Below are positions 8,217-16,977 of a stretch of DNA of 64,000 nt, in pieces. The notes under the pieces were generated by a model that saw only the letters and a program-made list of their open reading frames with translations, was not told the DNA's origin and did not search any database. Each line of letters begins with the position of its first letter. The stretch's first letter is position 1. This DNA is from Pseudomonas sp. PH1b (GTDB taxonomy: Bacteria; Pseudomonadota; Gammaproteobacteria; Pseudomonadales; Pseudomonadaceae), in NCBI RefSeq assembly GCF_000633395.1, contig NZ_AYMU01000007.1:310001-374000 (forward strand). The letters run 5' to 3'. The translations under genes were made by a program, and so were the position numbers.

Positions 8217-8783
8217 TCAGTCCGGAATTTCAGTTGGCGCAGGACGGGGCGCCGGTGCGGTAAGCGAGGTGATCTTGATCAGCAGCGCCAGGTGTCCGTT
8301 GTCCAGGTAGTTGAGCTGGCCGTTCTTGGTGTGGCTTTGCTGCTTCAGGCGTTCACTGCGGGTGACCAAGCCATTGCTGTCGATCTGGTTGATCCAGAAG
8401 TCGGCGTCCACGTCGGTAAAGCGCCCGAGCTTGAGGGCCAGGGTGCCTTCGATGGGGAACTGGCCGAACTGCTCCGGACCGTCGCTGAGGGCGACCTTGA
8501 CCGGGGTTTCTCCCAGGGTCTGTTGCCAGGCCTTGTGCAGCAACACGCTGTAGTTGCCGCTGGCACCAAGTTTTTCCACGATCGGGCCAAGGGATGGGGT
8601 GCGCTGGCTGTCCGCAGGCAGGCGCTGGGCCCCGGCAGCCCAGTCTTCCGGTGCGGTCCGGCTGAGGAGCGGCGGTTCGGCATTCTGGCGGATCAGGATC
8701 ATTTCCACCTGGTACAGGTCATCGGCAAAGGCCATGGGCGCGACCAGGATCAGCAACAGGGGCAAGCAGCGAAGCAGGCGCAT
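8217..8783 (-). CDS. CsiV family periplasmic protein
   Basis: A 188-residue protein with a clear Sec signal peptide (MRLLRCLPLLLILVAPMAFA, cleavage after AFA). The body has a typical start 'DDLYQVEMILIRQ' and resembles the CsiV family (Vibrio 'cell shape integrity' protein, a partner of periplasmic peptidoglycan factors). It sits directly downstream of mfd in Pseudomonas. The ATG at 8783 is chosen because GAAGGA lies about 7 nt upstream and it gives a normal signal peptide; an in-frame start at 8822 would overlap mfd. The precise role in Pseudomonas is not established. Confidence 0.75.
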   Translation of the reverse strand: MRLLRCLPLLLILVAPMAFADDLYQVEMILIRQNAEPPLLSRTAPEDWAAGAQRLPADSQRTPSLGPIVEKLGASGNYSVLLHKAWQQTLGETPVKVALSDGPEQFGQFPIEGTLALKLGRFTDVDADFWINQIDSNGLVTRSERLKQQSHTKNGQLNYLDNGHLALLIKITSLTAPAPRPAPTEIPD

Positions 8784-8793
8784 GGGGCGTCCT

Positions 8794-11700
8794 TCAAGCA
8801 GTTTTCGGGGTGAGGCGTTCAAACAGCGCCTCCAATGTATTAAAGCGCTCTTCCGGGCGTTCCATCGGCACCATGAACTTGAACTGTGTTGCGCCTTCGA
8901 ACTTGTAGCGTTTGGGCTGGCCCTGGATCAGCTTGATCAGCGCCAGCGGGTCCACCGGGGTATCGGCGGCGAACTCGATGCGCCCGCCTTGCGGGCCGCC
9001 ATCGACCTTCTTGATCCCCAGTTGCTCGGCCTGGAGTTTGAGCAGGGTCAGGCGGATCAGGTTCTTGGTGGGCTCGGGCAGCAGGCCGAAGCGGTCGATC
9101 ATTTCCACTTGCAGATCCTTCAGGCCGTCCTCGTCGGTGGCCGAGGCGATGCGCTTGTAGAGGATCAGTCGGGCGTGGACGTCCGGCAGGTAGTCCTCGG
9201 GAATCAAGGCCGGCAGGCGCAGGTTGATTTCCGGCCCGCCACCCAGGGGCTGGTCGAGGTTCGGCTGCTCGCCCTTGCGAATGGCTTTCACTGCGCGTTC
9301 GAGCATTTCCATATAGAGGGTGAAGCCCACGGCCTGGATCTGCCCGCTCTGACCGTCGCCCAGCAGTTCGCCGGCGCCGCGGATCTCCAGGTCGTTGGTG
9401 GCCAGGACGAAACCGGCGCCCAGGTCCTGGGTATTGGCGATGGCTTCCAGGCGCTTCTCCGCGTCCGGGGTGATCTGCTGGCGCGGCGGCGTCAGCAGGT
9501 AGGCATAGGCCTGGTGGTGGCTGCGGCCGACCCGGCCGCGCAGTTGGTGCAACTGGGCCAGGCCGAACTTGTCGGCGCGCTCGATGATGATGGTGTTGGC
9601 GCTGGGCACGTCGATCCCGGTCTCGATGATGGTCGAGGCGATCAGTACGTTGAAGCGCTTGTGGTAGAAGTCGCTCATCACCTGCTCGAGTTCGCGTTCG
9701 CGCATCTGCCCATGGCCGATGCCGATTCGAGCTTCTGGCACCAGTTCCGCGAGGTCGGCGGCGCATTTCTCGATGGTCTTCACGTCGTTGTGCAGGTAGT
9801 ACACCTGGCCACCCCGTAGCAGCTCGCGCAGCAGGGCCTCCTTCACCGTGCTCTTGTTCTGCTCCATGACGAAGGTGCGCACCGACAGGCGGCGAGCCGG
9901 CGGCGTGGCGATGATCGACAGGTCGCGCATGCCCGAGACGGCCATGTTCAGGGTCCGCGGGATCGGCGTGGCGGTCAGGGTGAGGATGTCGACTTCGCTG
10001 CGCAAGGCCTTGAGCTGTTCTTTCTGGCGCACGCCGAAACGGTGTTCCTCGTCGATGATCACCAGGCCCAGGTTCTTGATCTTTACATCGTCCTGCAACA
10101 GCTTGTGGGTGCCGATGACGATATCGATCTTGCCTTCGGCGAGGTCAGCCACCGCGGCATTCACCTCCTTGGCCGACTTGAAGCGGCTCATCACCTCCAC
10201 AGTCACCGGCCAGTCGGCGAAGCGGTCGCGGAAGCTGTTGTAGTGCTGTTGGGCGAGCAGGGTGGTGGGCACCAGGATTGCCACCTGGCGCCCGCCGTGT
10301 ACGGCAATGAAGGCGGCGCGCATGGCCACTTCGGTCTTGCCGAAGCCGACGTCGCCACACACCAGGCGATCCATGGGCTTGGGCGAGAGCATGTCCTCGC
10401 GCACGGCTTCGATGGTGCTCTGCTGGTCCGGGGTTTCCTCGAACGGGAAGCCGGCGCTGAAGGTGGCATAGTCGGCCTTGGGGTCGGCGAAGGCATAGCC
10501 TTCACGGGCAGCGCGACGGGCATAGATGTCCAGCAGTTCGGCGGCCACGTCGCGCACTTGCTCGGCGGCCTTGCGCTTGGCTTTCTGCCAGGCTTCCGAG
10601 CCCAGGCGGTGCAGCGGTGCCAGGGCATCGTCGCTGCCGGTATAGCGGGCGATCAGGTGCAGGTTGGCCACGGGCACGTAGAGCTTGGCGCCCTCGGCGT
10701 ATTCCAGGGTGAGGAATTCGGCGGCCTGATTGTCGATTTCCAGGGTCGCCAGGCCCAGGTAGCGGCCGACGCCGTGGTCGATGTGCACCACCGGCGCACC
10801 TTCACGCAGTTCGGTGAGGTTCTTGATTACCGCGTCGTTGTTGGCATCGGCGCGCTTTTCCCGGCGCCGGCGCTGCATTACCCGCTGACCGAACAGCGGG
10901 CTTTCCGCCACCAGGGCCAGGGCTGGATCGTCCAGCACCAGGCCCTCGTCCAGGGGCGCGATGGTGATTGCCAGGCGCTCCTTGCTGGCGACGAAGTCCG
11001 GCCAGTTGTCGACGGTCTTGGGCCGCAGCTTGAGGCGTTCCAGCAGTTCCAGCAGCACCTCGCGGCGCCCGGCGGATTCAGCGGTGAACAGCACCCGGCC
11101 GGGGAACTCGTCGAGGAACCCCGCGAGCGCTGCCAGCGGCTGGTTGGCCTTGGCTTCAATCGCCAGGTTGGGCAACTCCTGGGCCGGGAAGCGCTCGCGG
11201 CCAACACCGGTCTCGATGTCCTGCTGGCTGGCGACCACCCGTGGCCAGCTTTTCAGGCGGGCGAAACAGTCTTCCACCGGCAGGAACAATTCCGCAGGCG
11301 GCAGCAGTGGGCGCGCCGGGTCCACGCGGCGTTCTTCGTAGCGCCCGCGCACGTCGTTCCAGAAGTTCTCCGCCGCTTGCTCGATGCCGGGCAGGGAGAA
11401 CACCTGGGTGTCCTGGGGCAGGTAATCGAACAGGGTCGAGGTTTCTTCGAAGAACAGGGGCAGGTAGTACTCGATACCGGCCGGGGTGATGCCGCTGCTC
11501 AGGTCCTGGAAGATCGGGCAGCGACGGAAGTCCACATCGAAGCGCTCGCGAAAGCGTGCCTTGAAGCGGGTCACCGCTTCTTTCTGCAGGGGGAATTCCT
11601 TGGCCGGCAGCAGGCGCACCGAGTCGACCTTGTCGATGGAGCGCTGATTCTCCGGGTCGAAGGTGCGCAGGGTCTCGATTTCGTCATCGAACAGGTCGAT

Positions 11701-12243
11701 GCGGTAAGGCAGTTTGCTGCCCATCGGGAACAGGTCGATCAATGCACCGCGCACGGTGAACTCGCCGTGCTCGTAGACCGTGTCGACGTAGCGGTAGCCG
11801 CTGGCTTCCAGGCGCGTGCGCATCTGTTCGACGTCGAGCTTCTGGCCAACGTCCAGTACCAGGCTGCTGCCCAGCAGGAACTGGGTCGGCGCCAGGCGGT
11901 GCAGGGCGGTGGTGATCGGCACCACCAGCACACCGTGTTCCAGCTCCGGCAGCCGGTACAGGCTGGCGATGCGCTGGGAAATGATGTCCTGATGCGGCGA
12001 GAACAAGTCGTAGGGCAAGGTTTCCCAATCGGGGAAATGCAGTACTGGCAGATCCGGGGCGAAGAAGCTCAGCTCCTGCTCCAGTCGATCGGCGCTTTGG
12101 CTGTCGGCGGTCAGCAAGAGGGTGAAGCGCTTGGCAGCGCTGGCGGCTTCGGCGATGGCCAGGCTCAGCGCGGCACCGGGCAGATTGCCCCAATGCTGTT
12201 TGCCGGCGGCGGAAGGGAGTAGCGGTAGACGCAGGACGGGCAC
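8794..12243 (-). CDS. mfd: Transcription-repair coupling factor Mfd
   Basis: A 1149-residue ATP-dependent translocase that pushes stalled RNA polymerase off damaged DNA and recruits UvrA. Domain order matches the family: an N-terminal UvrB-like module (residues about 1-350), a CarD-like RNA-polymerase interaction domain ('VHIDHGVGRYLGL', about 490), a RecG-like translocase with Walker A 'GDVGFGKTEVAMRAAF' and DEEH box, the motif 'GRVGRSHHQAYAYLL', and a C-terminal TRCF domain ('LPDVHARLILYKRI'). Length is normal. It is divergent from gap and followed by csiV and the SNF2 helicase. Confidence 0.98.
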   Translation of the reverse strand: MPVLRLPLLPSAAGKQHWGNLPGAALSLAIAEAASAAKRFTLLLTADSQSADRLEQELSFFAPDLPVLHFPDWETLPYDLFSPHQDIISQRIASLYRLPELEHGVLVVPITTALHRLAPTQFLLGSSLVLDVGQKLDVEQMRTRLEASGYRYVDTVYEHGEFTVRGALIDLFPMGSKLPYRIDLFDDEIETLRTFDPENQRSIDKVDSVRLLPAKEFPLQKEAVTRFKARFRERFDVDFRRCPIFQDLSSGITPAGIEYYLPLFFEETSTLFDYLPQDTQVFSLPGIEQAAENFWNDVRGRYEERRVDPARPLLPPAELFLPVEDCFARLKSWPRVVASQQDIETGVGRERFPAQELPNLAIEAKANQPLAALAGFLDEFPGRVLFTAESAGRREVLLELLERLKLRPKTVDNWPDFVASKERLAITIAPLDEGLVLDDPALALVAESPLFGQRVMQRRRREKRADANNDAVIKNLTELREGAPVVHIDHGVGRYLGLATLEIDNQAAEFLTLEYAEGAKLYVPVANLHLIARYTGSDDALAPLHRLGSEAWQKAKRKAAEQVRDVAAELLDIYARRAAREGYAFADPKADYATFSAGFPFEETPDQQSTIEAVREDMLSPKPMDRLVCGDVGFGKTEVAMRAAFIAVHGGRQVAILVPTTLLAQQHYNSFRDRFADWPVTVEVMSRFKSAKEVNAAVADLAEGKIDIVIGTHKLLQDDVKIKNLGLVIIDEEHRFGVRQKEQLKALRSEVDILTLTATPIPRTLNMAVSGMRDLSIIATPPARRLSVRTFVMEQNKSTVKEALLRELLRGGQVYYLHNDVKTIEKCAADLAELVPEARIGIGHGQMRERELEQVMSDFYHKRFNVLIASTIIETGIDVPSANTIIIERADKFGLAQLHQLRGRVGRSHHQAYAYLLTPPRQQITPDAEKRLEAIANTQDLGAGFVLATNDLEIRGAGELLGDGQSGQIQAVGFTLYMEMLERAVKAIRKGEQPNLDQPLGGGPEINLRLPALIPEDYLPDVHARLILYKRIASATDEDGLKDLQVEMIDRFGLLPEPTKNLIRLTLLKLQAEQLGIKKVDGGPQGGRIEFAADTPVDPLALIKLIQGQPKRYKFEGATQFKFMVPMERPEERFNTLEALFERLTPKTA

Positions 12244-12609
12244 GGACGGTCTAGCTCCAAGCGTTGCGACAAAGTCGGTAATTGTAACGGGGCAGGGGGC
12301 TGACTGTCAGTTGCAGATGTGCATGATGGGCAGTTCTGGAAAATGTAGTGGCAATGACAAAATAATCGGTTTTTTGTAGTGATATGTAGTGCCAAAACCG
12401 GGCAGTGTTACGGAGGGTTACAGACAACGCCCGCGCCGCATCAAAAAATTGACGCTGCTGGAAGCCGCGTATTTGCTGGGTTCTAGCGCGGCGTTATTTT
12501 TTTGCAAGGGCTTTTGTTACGTTCCGCACGACAGGCGCGCATTGCTACGCAGGGGACTCGGCGGCATAATGTAGCCCCTTTTTTCTGCCCCTACATGTGG
12601 AAGGTTCCC
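12244..12609. other. Intergenic region between divergent mfd and gap
   Basis: This 366-bp stretch holds no supported gene. It contains the gap promoter near 12542-12570 and presumably the mfd promoter. Around 12360-12500 it is AT-rich for this genome, with runs such as GGTTTTTTG and TTATTTTTTTGC. Short open frames here have no ribosome sites. Confidence 0.6.
12542..12570 (+). promoter_or_regulatory. gap promoter
   Basis: TTGCTA at 12542-12547, a 17-bp spacer and CATAAT at 12565-12570 form a sigma70-type promoter about 40 nt upstream of the coding start. Confidence 0.6.
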
Positions 12610-14058
12610 GTGACTCAGAAGCCCGACCAGTGTCTTGGTGAATGGATCGACCGTGAAGCACTCGCAGAAGCGATGATTCCGCTTATCGGTCAGCTCTACC
12701 GCAATAACAATGTGGTGAGCTCGATCTATGGCCGCAGCCTGATCAACCAGTCTGTCATCGCGATTCTCAAAGCCCACCGCTTTGCTCGCCACCGTTCCTC
12801 CGACGACAGCGAACTCTCCGTCCACGAAACATTCCCACTGCTCAAGGCCATGAGCGAGCTCAAGCTCGGCGCGGCTTCGGTAGATTTGGGCAAGTTGGCA
12901 TTCAAATTCCGCAACGAAGGCAACGGCCGCACCGCCGAGCAGTTCGTGCGTGAAGAAATGGCTGACGTGGTTGGCCAGCAAAATGCTTCGGCCCGCAAAG
13001 GCACTGACGTTGTACTGTACGGCTTCGGTCGTATCGGCCGTCTGCTGGCGCGCATCCTGATCGAGAAAACCGGTGGTGGCGACGGCCTGCGCCTGCGTGC
13101 CATTGTCGTGCGCAAGGGCGCCGAGAATGACCTGACCAAGCGCGCCAGCCTGCTGCGTCGCGATTCGGTACATGGTTCGTTCAACGGCACCATCACCATC
13201 GACGAAGAAAACAACACCATCACCGCCAACGGTAACCTGATCCAGGTGATCTACGCGAAGAACCCGACCGAGGTGGATTACACCCAGTACGGCATCAAAG
13301 ACGCGCTGCTGGTGGACAACACCGGTGTATGGCGTGATGCCGACGGCCTGGGCCAGCACCTGGCCTGCCCGGGTATCGACCGCGTTGTTCTGACTGCGCC
13401 TGGCAAGGGCAAGCTGAAGAACATCGTTCACGGTATCAACCACGCCGAAATCACCGCTGACGACAAGATCGTGTCCGCTGCTTCCTGCACCACCAACGCC
13501 ATCGTGCCGGTGCTGAAGGCTGTGAATGACAAGTTCGGCATCGTCAACGGTCACGTCGAAACCGTTCACTCGTACACCAACGACCAGAACCTGATCGACA
13601 ACTTCCACAAGGGCGATCGCCGTGGCCGTAGCGCCGCGCTGAACATGGTGATCACCGAGACCGGTGCTGCCACCGCTGCCGCCAAGGCTCTGCCTGAGCT
13701 GGCCGGCAAGCTGACCGGTAACGCGATCCGTGTTCCGACGCCGAACGTGTCGATGGCGATTCTCAACCTCAACCTTGAGAAAGCGGCTACCCGTGAAGAG
13801 ATGAACGAGTACCTGCGCTACATGGCGCTGCACTCCGATCTGCACAAGCAGATCGACTTCGTCAATTCCCAGGAAGTGGTTTCCACCGACTTCGTCGGTT
13901 CGCGCCACGCCGGTGTGGTCGACGCTGAAGCGACCATCACCCAGGACAACCGCGTTGTTCTGTACGTCTGGTACGACAACGAGTTTGGTTACAGCTGCCA
14001 GGTTGTGCGCGTGATGGAAGACATGGCTGGGGTCAACCCGCCAGCGTTCCCGCGCTAA
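12610..14058 (+). CDS. gap: Glyceraldehyde-3-phosphate dehydrogenase, long form
   Basis: A 482-residue NAD(P)-dependent GAPDH. The first ~130 residues are an extension ('KPDQCLGEWIDREALAEAM...') typical of the long Pseudomonas paralogue. The Rossmann motif GFGRIGR and the catalytic site SAASCTTNA (Cys at about residue 293) follow. It converts glyceraldehyde 3-phosphate to 1,3-bisphosphoglycerate or the reverse; in pseudomonads this paralogue is thought to serve gluconeogenesis. The GTG at 12610 has GGAAGG about 5 nt upstream; an in-frame ATG at 12595 without a ribosome site is the alternative (487 residues). A strong terminator follows. Confidence 0.93.
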   Translation: MTQKPDQCLGEWIDREALAEAMIPLIGQLYRNNNVVSSIYGRSLINQSVIAILKAHRFARHRSSDDSELSVHETFPLLKAMSELKLGAASVDLGKLAFKFRNEGNGRTAEQFVREEMADVVGQQNASARKGTDVVLYGFGRIGRLLARILIEKTGGGDGLRLRAIVVRKGAENDLTKRASLLRRDSVHGSFNGTITIDEENNTITANGNLIQVIYAKNPTEVDYTQYGIKDALLVDNTGVWRDADGLGQHLACPGIDRVVLTAPGKGKLKNIVHGINHAEITADDKIVSAASCTTNAIVPVLKAVNDKFGIVNGHVETVHSYTNDQNLIDNFHKGDRRGRSAALNMVITETGAATAAAKALPELAGKLTGNAIRVPTPNVSMAILNLNLEKAATREEMNEYLRYMALHSDLHKQIDFVNSQEVVSTDFVGSRHAGVVDAEATITQDNRVVLYVWYDNEFGYSCQVVRVMEDMAGVNPPAFPR

Positions 14059-14073
14059 GCGACTGCTGCAATG

Positions 14074-14102
14074 AAAACGCCCCGACTTGTCGGGGCGTTT
14101 TT
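14074..14102 (+). terminator. Rho-independent terminator after gap
   Basis: CGCCCCGA pairs with TCGGGGCG, extended by AAAA/TTTT flanks and ending in a T5 run, 16 nt after the gap stop. Confidence 0.92.
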
Positions 14103-14107
14103 GTTTG

Positions 14108-14167
14108 TGGCTTGCGCCGGCAAGCCAAGTCGGCGCAATCCCGTAGGAGCTGGCTTGCCAGCGAAGC
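14108..14167. repeat. REP-type palindromic element
   Basis: GTAGGAGCTGGCTTGCCAGC at 14143-14162, followed by GAAG, matches the common REP sequence of P. fluorescens/P. putida genomes. A second palindrome, GGCTTGC-GCC-GGCAAGCC, lies about 20 nt to its left, giving a pair of palindromes. They lie in the 3' space between gap and the convergent transporter. Confidence 0.75.
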
Positions 14168-14174
14168 TTTTGTC

Positions 14175-15473
14175 TCAGGCGCCGCGCGCTGTTGCCGCTT
14201 GCGCAGTACGCAGTTCGTGGCGATTACCGCGGAACAGCACCAGGGTGGCGATCAGCCCCAGCACCGCCGCGCCACTAAGCCAGATGCCCGGAGCCGCCTG
14301 ATTGCCCAGCACGTGGATCAGGTAGGTACAGGCTGCCGGGGTAAAGCCGCCGAAGGTCGCGGTGGCCAGGCTGTAGGCCAGGGAGAAACCCGTGGTGCGC
14401 ACTTCCACCGGCATGATTTCAGTCAGGGCCACCACCATCGCACCGTTGTACGAGCCATAAAGGAAGGACAGCCACAGCTCGACGATCAGCAGATGGCTGA
14501 AGCTGGGGTTGGCCACCAGCCAGGACAGGGCGGGGTAGGCAGTGAAGATCGCCAGGATGGTCGCCCCCAGCAGCAGCGGCTTGCGGCCGATCTTGTCCGA
14601 CAGCGAACCCATGACCGGCAGCCAGAAGAAGTTCGACAGGCCGATGCACACGGTCACCAACAGGGCGTCGAAATCCGACAGGTGCAGTTCGGCCTTGCCG
14701 AAGGTCGGGGTGTAGGCAGTGATCAGGTAGAAGGACACCGTGGTCATCACCACCAGGGCCATACCGGCAATGACGATGCCGAAGTTCTGGCCGATGGAGC
14801 GAACGATTTCCGAAAGCGAGGGGCGATGCTTGCGAGCCTGGAACTCCGGGGTTTCCTCCAGGGAACGACGGATCATGAAGATCGCCGGCACGATCATGCA
14901 GCCCACCAGGAAGGGCACGCGCCAGCCCCAGTCACCCATCTGCTCGGGGCTCAGCCAGTGGTTCAGGCCTACGCCCAGCAGGCCGGCGAAGACCACGGCG
15001 GCCTGTTGGCTCGCCGACTGCCAACTGACGAAGAAGCCCTTGCGGCCCGGGGTCGAGATCTCGGCCAGGTACACCGACACGCCGCCCAGCTCCACGCCGG
15101 CCGAGAAGCCCTGCAGCAAGCGGCCCAGCAGTACCAGGAGTGGTGCGGCAACGCCGAGGGTGGCGTAACCCGGTACGCAGGCAATCAGTACCGTGCCCGC
15201 GGCCATCAGTGCCAGGGTGATGATCAGGCCCTGGCGGCGGCCGTGGCGGTCAATGTAGGCACCGAGGAAGATCGCCCCCAGGGGGCGCATCAGGAAGCCG
15301 GCGCCGAAGGTCGCCAGGGACAGCATCAGCGAGGCGAAGGCGCTGTCGGCAGGGAAGAAGGTCTTGGCAATCGCCGTGGCGTAGAAGCCGTAGACCATGA
15401 AGTCGAACATCTCGAGAAAGTTGCCGCTGACAACGCGAAAGATCGCCTTGCCTTTGCCCGTGGTCGTGGACAT
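14175..15473 (-). CDS. MFS metabolite:H+ symporter, citrate/tricarballylate type
   Basis: A 432-residue, 12-TM major facilitator protein of the metabolite:H+ symporter family. '[25 protein letters not shown]' (read in two parts) resembles the first helix of CitA/TcuC citrate and tricarballylate carriers. The loop 2-3 motif is '[11 protein letters not shown]' and the second-half counterpart is '[11 protein letters not shown]'. It probably imports a di- or tricarboxylate with protons across the inner membrane; the substrate is inferred. The ATG at 15473 has GAGTG upstream; a GTG at 15482 is the alternative. It is divergent from apbE. Confidence 0.85.
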   Translation of the reverse strand: MSTTTGKGKAIFRVVSGNFLEMFDFMVYGFYATAIAKTFFPADSAFASLMLSLATFGAGFLMRPLGAIFLGAYIDRHGRRQGLIITLALMAAGTVLIACVPGYATLGVAAPLLVLLGRLLQGFSAGVELGGVSVYLAEISTPGRKGFFVSWQSASQQAAVVFAGLLGVGLNHWLSPEQMGDWGWRVPFLVGCMIVPAIFMIRRSLEETPEFQARKHRPSLSEIVRSIGQNFGIVIAGMALVVMTTVSFYLITAYTPTFGKAELHLSDFDALLVTVCIGLSNFFWLPVMGSLSDKIGRKPLLLGATILAIFTAYPALSWLVANPSFSHLLIVELWLSFLYGSYNGAMVVALTEIMPVEVRTTGFSLAYSLATATFGGFTPAACTYLIHVLGNQAAPGIWLSGAAVLGLIATLVLFRGNRHELRTAQAATARGA

Positions 15474-15753
15474 TTTTTTCACTCACTTTGGCTGTCTTGT
15501 TAGCAATCCCTGGTCGTTATGCGTCCCTTACTGCAAAGTCGGGGCTCGAGGCTGCACGCTGAACAGTTTTGTAACGATATGTGTATGAAAGCCATCCGGC
15601 AACAAAAACTCTTGGGGTGGCAGGGCGGCTCTAGATCAAGGTTCTGCCCGTAGCCAATGAGGTGGGACGCCGGGCAGGCGGCCTCCGCCTGTCGCATAAT
15701 GGCCATTTGCACTGCCAGCTGGCCCAGCAGGGCGGTTGATCGGGAGGAACACC

Positions 15754-16776
15754 TTGTCGGGTAAGCAACGAATGCGATGGAGCGCTTTGTACACCGCGCT
15801 GGTGCTGTTGGCCGGTTGTGGTGGCGAGCGCCTGGAAAGCCTCTCCGGGCCGACCATGGGCAGCAGCTGGTCGGTGCAGTACGTGCGCCACGCCGATGGT
15901 CCGGCGGCGTCCCTGGTGCAGGTCGAGGTCGAGGGGATTCTGGCCGAGGTTGATCGGCAAATGTCCACCTACCGCAGTGATTCGGACATCGAGCGTTTCA
16001 ATGCCTTGCCCGCCGACAGCTGCCAGCCGATGCCGGAACCGGTGCTGCAACTGGTGCGGGTCGGCGAGCAACTGTCCCGGGACAGCGATGGTGCGTTTGA
16101 CCTGACGGTGGAACCGCTGCTGGATCTCTGGGGTTTTGGCCCTCAGGGGCGCGAGGAAAAGGTTCCCAGTGCCTCGGCCCTGGCCGAGGTGCGGCAGCGG
16201 GTAGGGCACGGTCACCTGCGTATCGAAGGGCAGGAACTGTGCAAGGACGCGCCGGTGGAGGTGGATTTCAACAGCATCGCCGCCGGTTATGCCGTGGATC
16301 GCATTGCCGTGCGGCTCACGCAACTGGGGATCGACAGTTTCCTCGCCGAAGCCACCGGCGAGCTCAAGGCGGTGGGCCGCAAGCCCGACGGCTCGCCCTG
16401 GCGCATTGCCCTGGAAGAACCACGGGATGACCAGCAGGTGGCCCAGCGGGTGATCGCCCTGGATGGTTATGGCGTTTCCACTTCCGGCGACTACCGTAAT
16501 TACTTCGAGCAGGACGGCCAGCGCTACTCCCACACCTTCGATGCCCGGCTCGGCCAACCCATCACCCACACGCTGGCCTCGGTGACGGTGATTCATCCTT
16601 CGGCGCTGATGGCCGATGGTCTGTCGACGCTGTTGCTGATCCTCGGTCCGGAGGCGGGTTGGGACTATGCGGAAAAACACCGCATCGCCGGTTTTTTTGT
16701 GATGCGCAGCGCTACAGGTTTCGTCACACGCAGCAACCCGGCCTTCGATGCACTGCTGGCCGGGCAAAAACAATAA
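15754..16776 (+). CDS. apbE: FAD:protein FMN transferase ApbE (lipoprotein)
   Basis: A 340-residue flavin transferase with a lipoprotein signal (VLLAGC). It covalently attaches FMN to Thr/Ser of target flavoproteins such as NqrB/NqrC or RnfG/D, on the periplasmic side. Family motifs include 'GPTMGSSWSV', 'DRQMSTYR', 'FDLTVEPLLDLWGFG', 'VDFNSIAAGYAVD' and 'THTLASVTVIH...ADGLST'. The start is TTG at 15754, with GGGAGG 6 nt upstream; the first ATG (15772) has no ribosome site. In P. aeruginosa this gene ends the nqr cluster before sth; here no nqr or nqrM gene adjoins it, so its flavoprotein client must be encoded elsewhere. Confidence 0.92.
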   Translation: MSGKQRMRWSALYTALVLLAGCGGERLESLSGPTMGSSWSVQYVRHADGPAASLVQVEVEGILAEVDRQMSTYRSDSDIERFNALPADSCQPMPEPVLQLVRVGEQLSRDSDGAFDLTVEPLLDLWGFGPQGREEKVPSASALAEVRQRVGHGHLRIEGQELCKDAPVEVDFNSIAAGYAVDRIAVRLTQLGIDSFLAEATGELKAVGRKPDGSPWRIALEEPRDDQQVAQRVIALDGYGVSTSGDYRNYFEQDGQRYSHTFDARLGQPITHTLASVTVIHPSALMADGLSTLLLILGPEAGWDYAEKHRIAGFFVMRSATGFVTRSNPAFDALLAGQKQ

Positions 16777-16905
16777 CCTTGTGCGCTGTTGCGCAGCCTG
16801 TAGTGCAGGCAAAAGTAGCCTACGACGCGACCAAGGGTTAATGTGCGCGGCGTTGACGCTTCTATAGACTGTGCCCGGGTTCGTAACCGAGCCAAATTGA
16901 TCCTT

Positions 16906-16956
16906 CATGCCGCCGGCCGCGGCATGATTTAGCCGGAGATGCCAGAAGGGCATCTC
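16906..16956 (+). other. Two hairpins in the sthA leader
   Basis: CATGCCGC/GCGGCATG (16906-16926) and GAGATGCC/GGCATCTC (16936-16956) are perfect 8-bp stems with 5-nt loops, lying 10 nt apart and ending 21 nt before the sthA start. Neither is followed by a T-run, so a leader-RNA or mRNA-stability role is more likely than termination. Confidence 0.6.
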
Positions 16957-16977
16957 GGCCTGTTCTGAGGAGTACGC

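Noticed and set aside
10042..12222. Long open frame (726 codons) on the plus strand opposite mfd
   Set aside because: It is the antisense of a highly conserved gene in GC-rich DNA; it has no ribosome site or recognisable domain.
12517..13908. Open frame opposite gap
   Set aside because: Antisense to GAPDH with all motifs intact; no ribosome site.
14112..15503. Long open frame opposite the MFS transporter
   Set aside because: His/Gln/Arg-rich composition is typical of antisense frames in high-GC genomes; the transporter on the other strand is clear.
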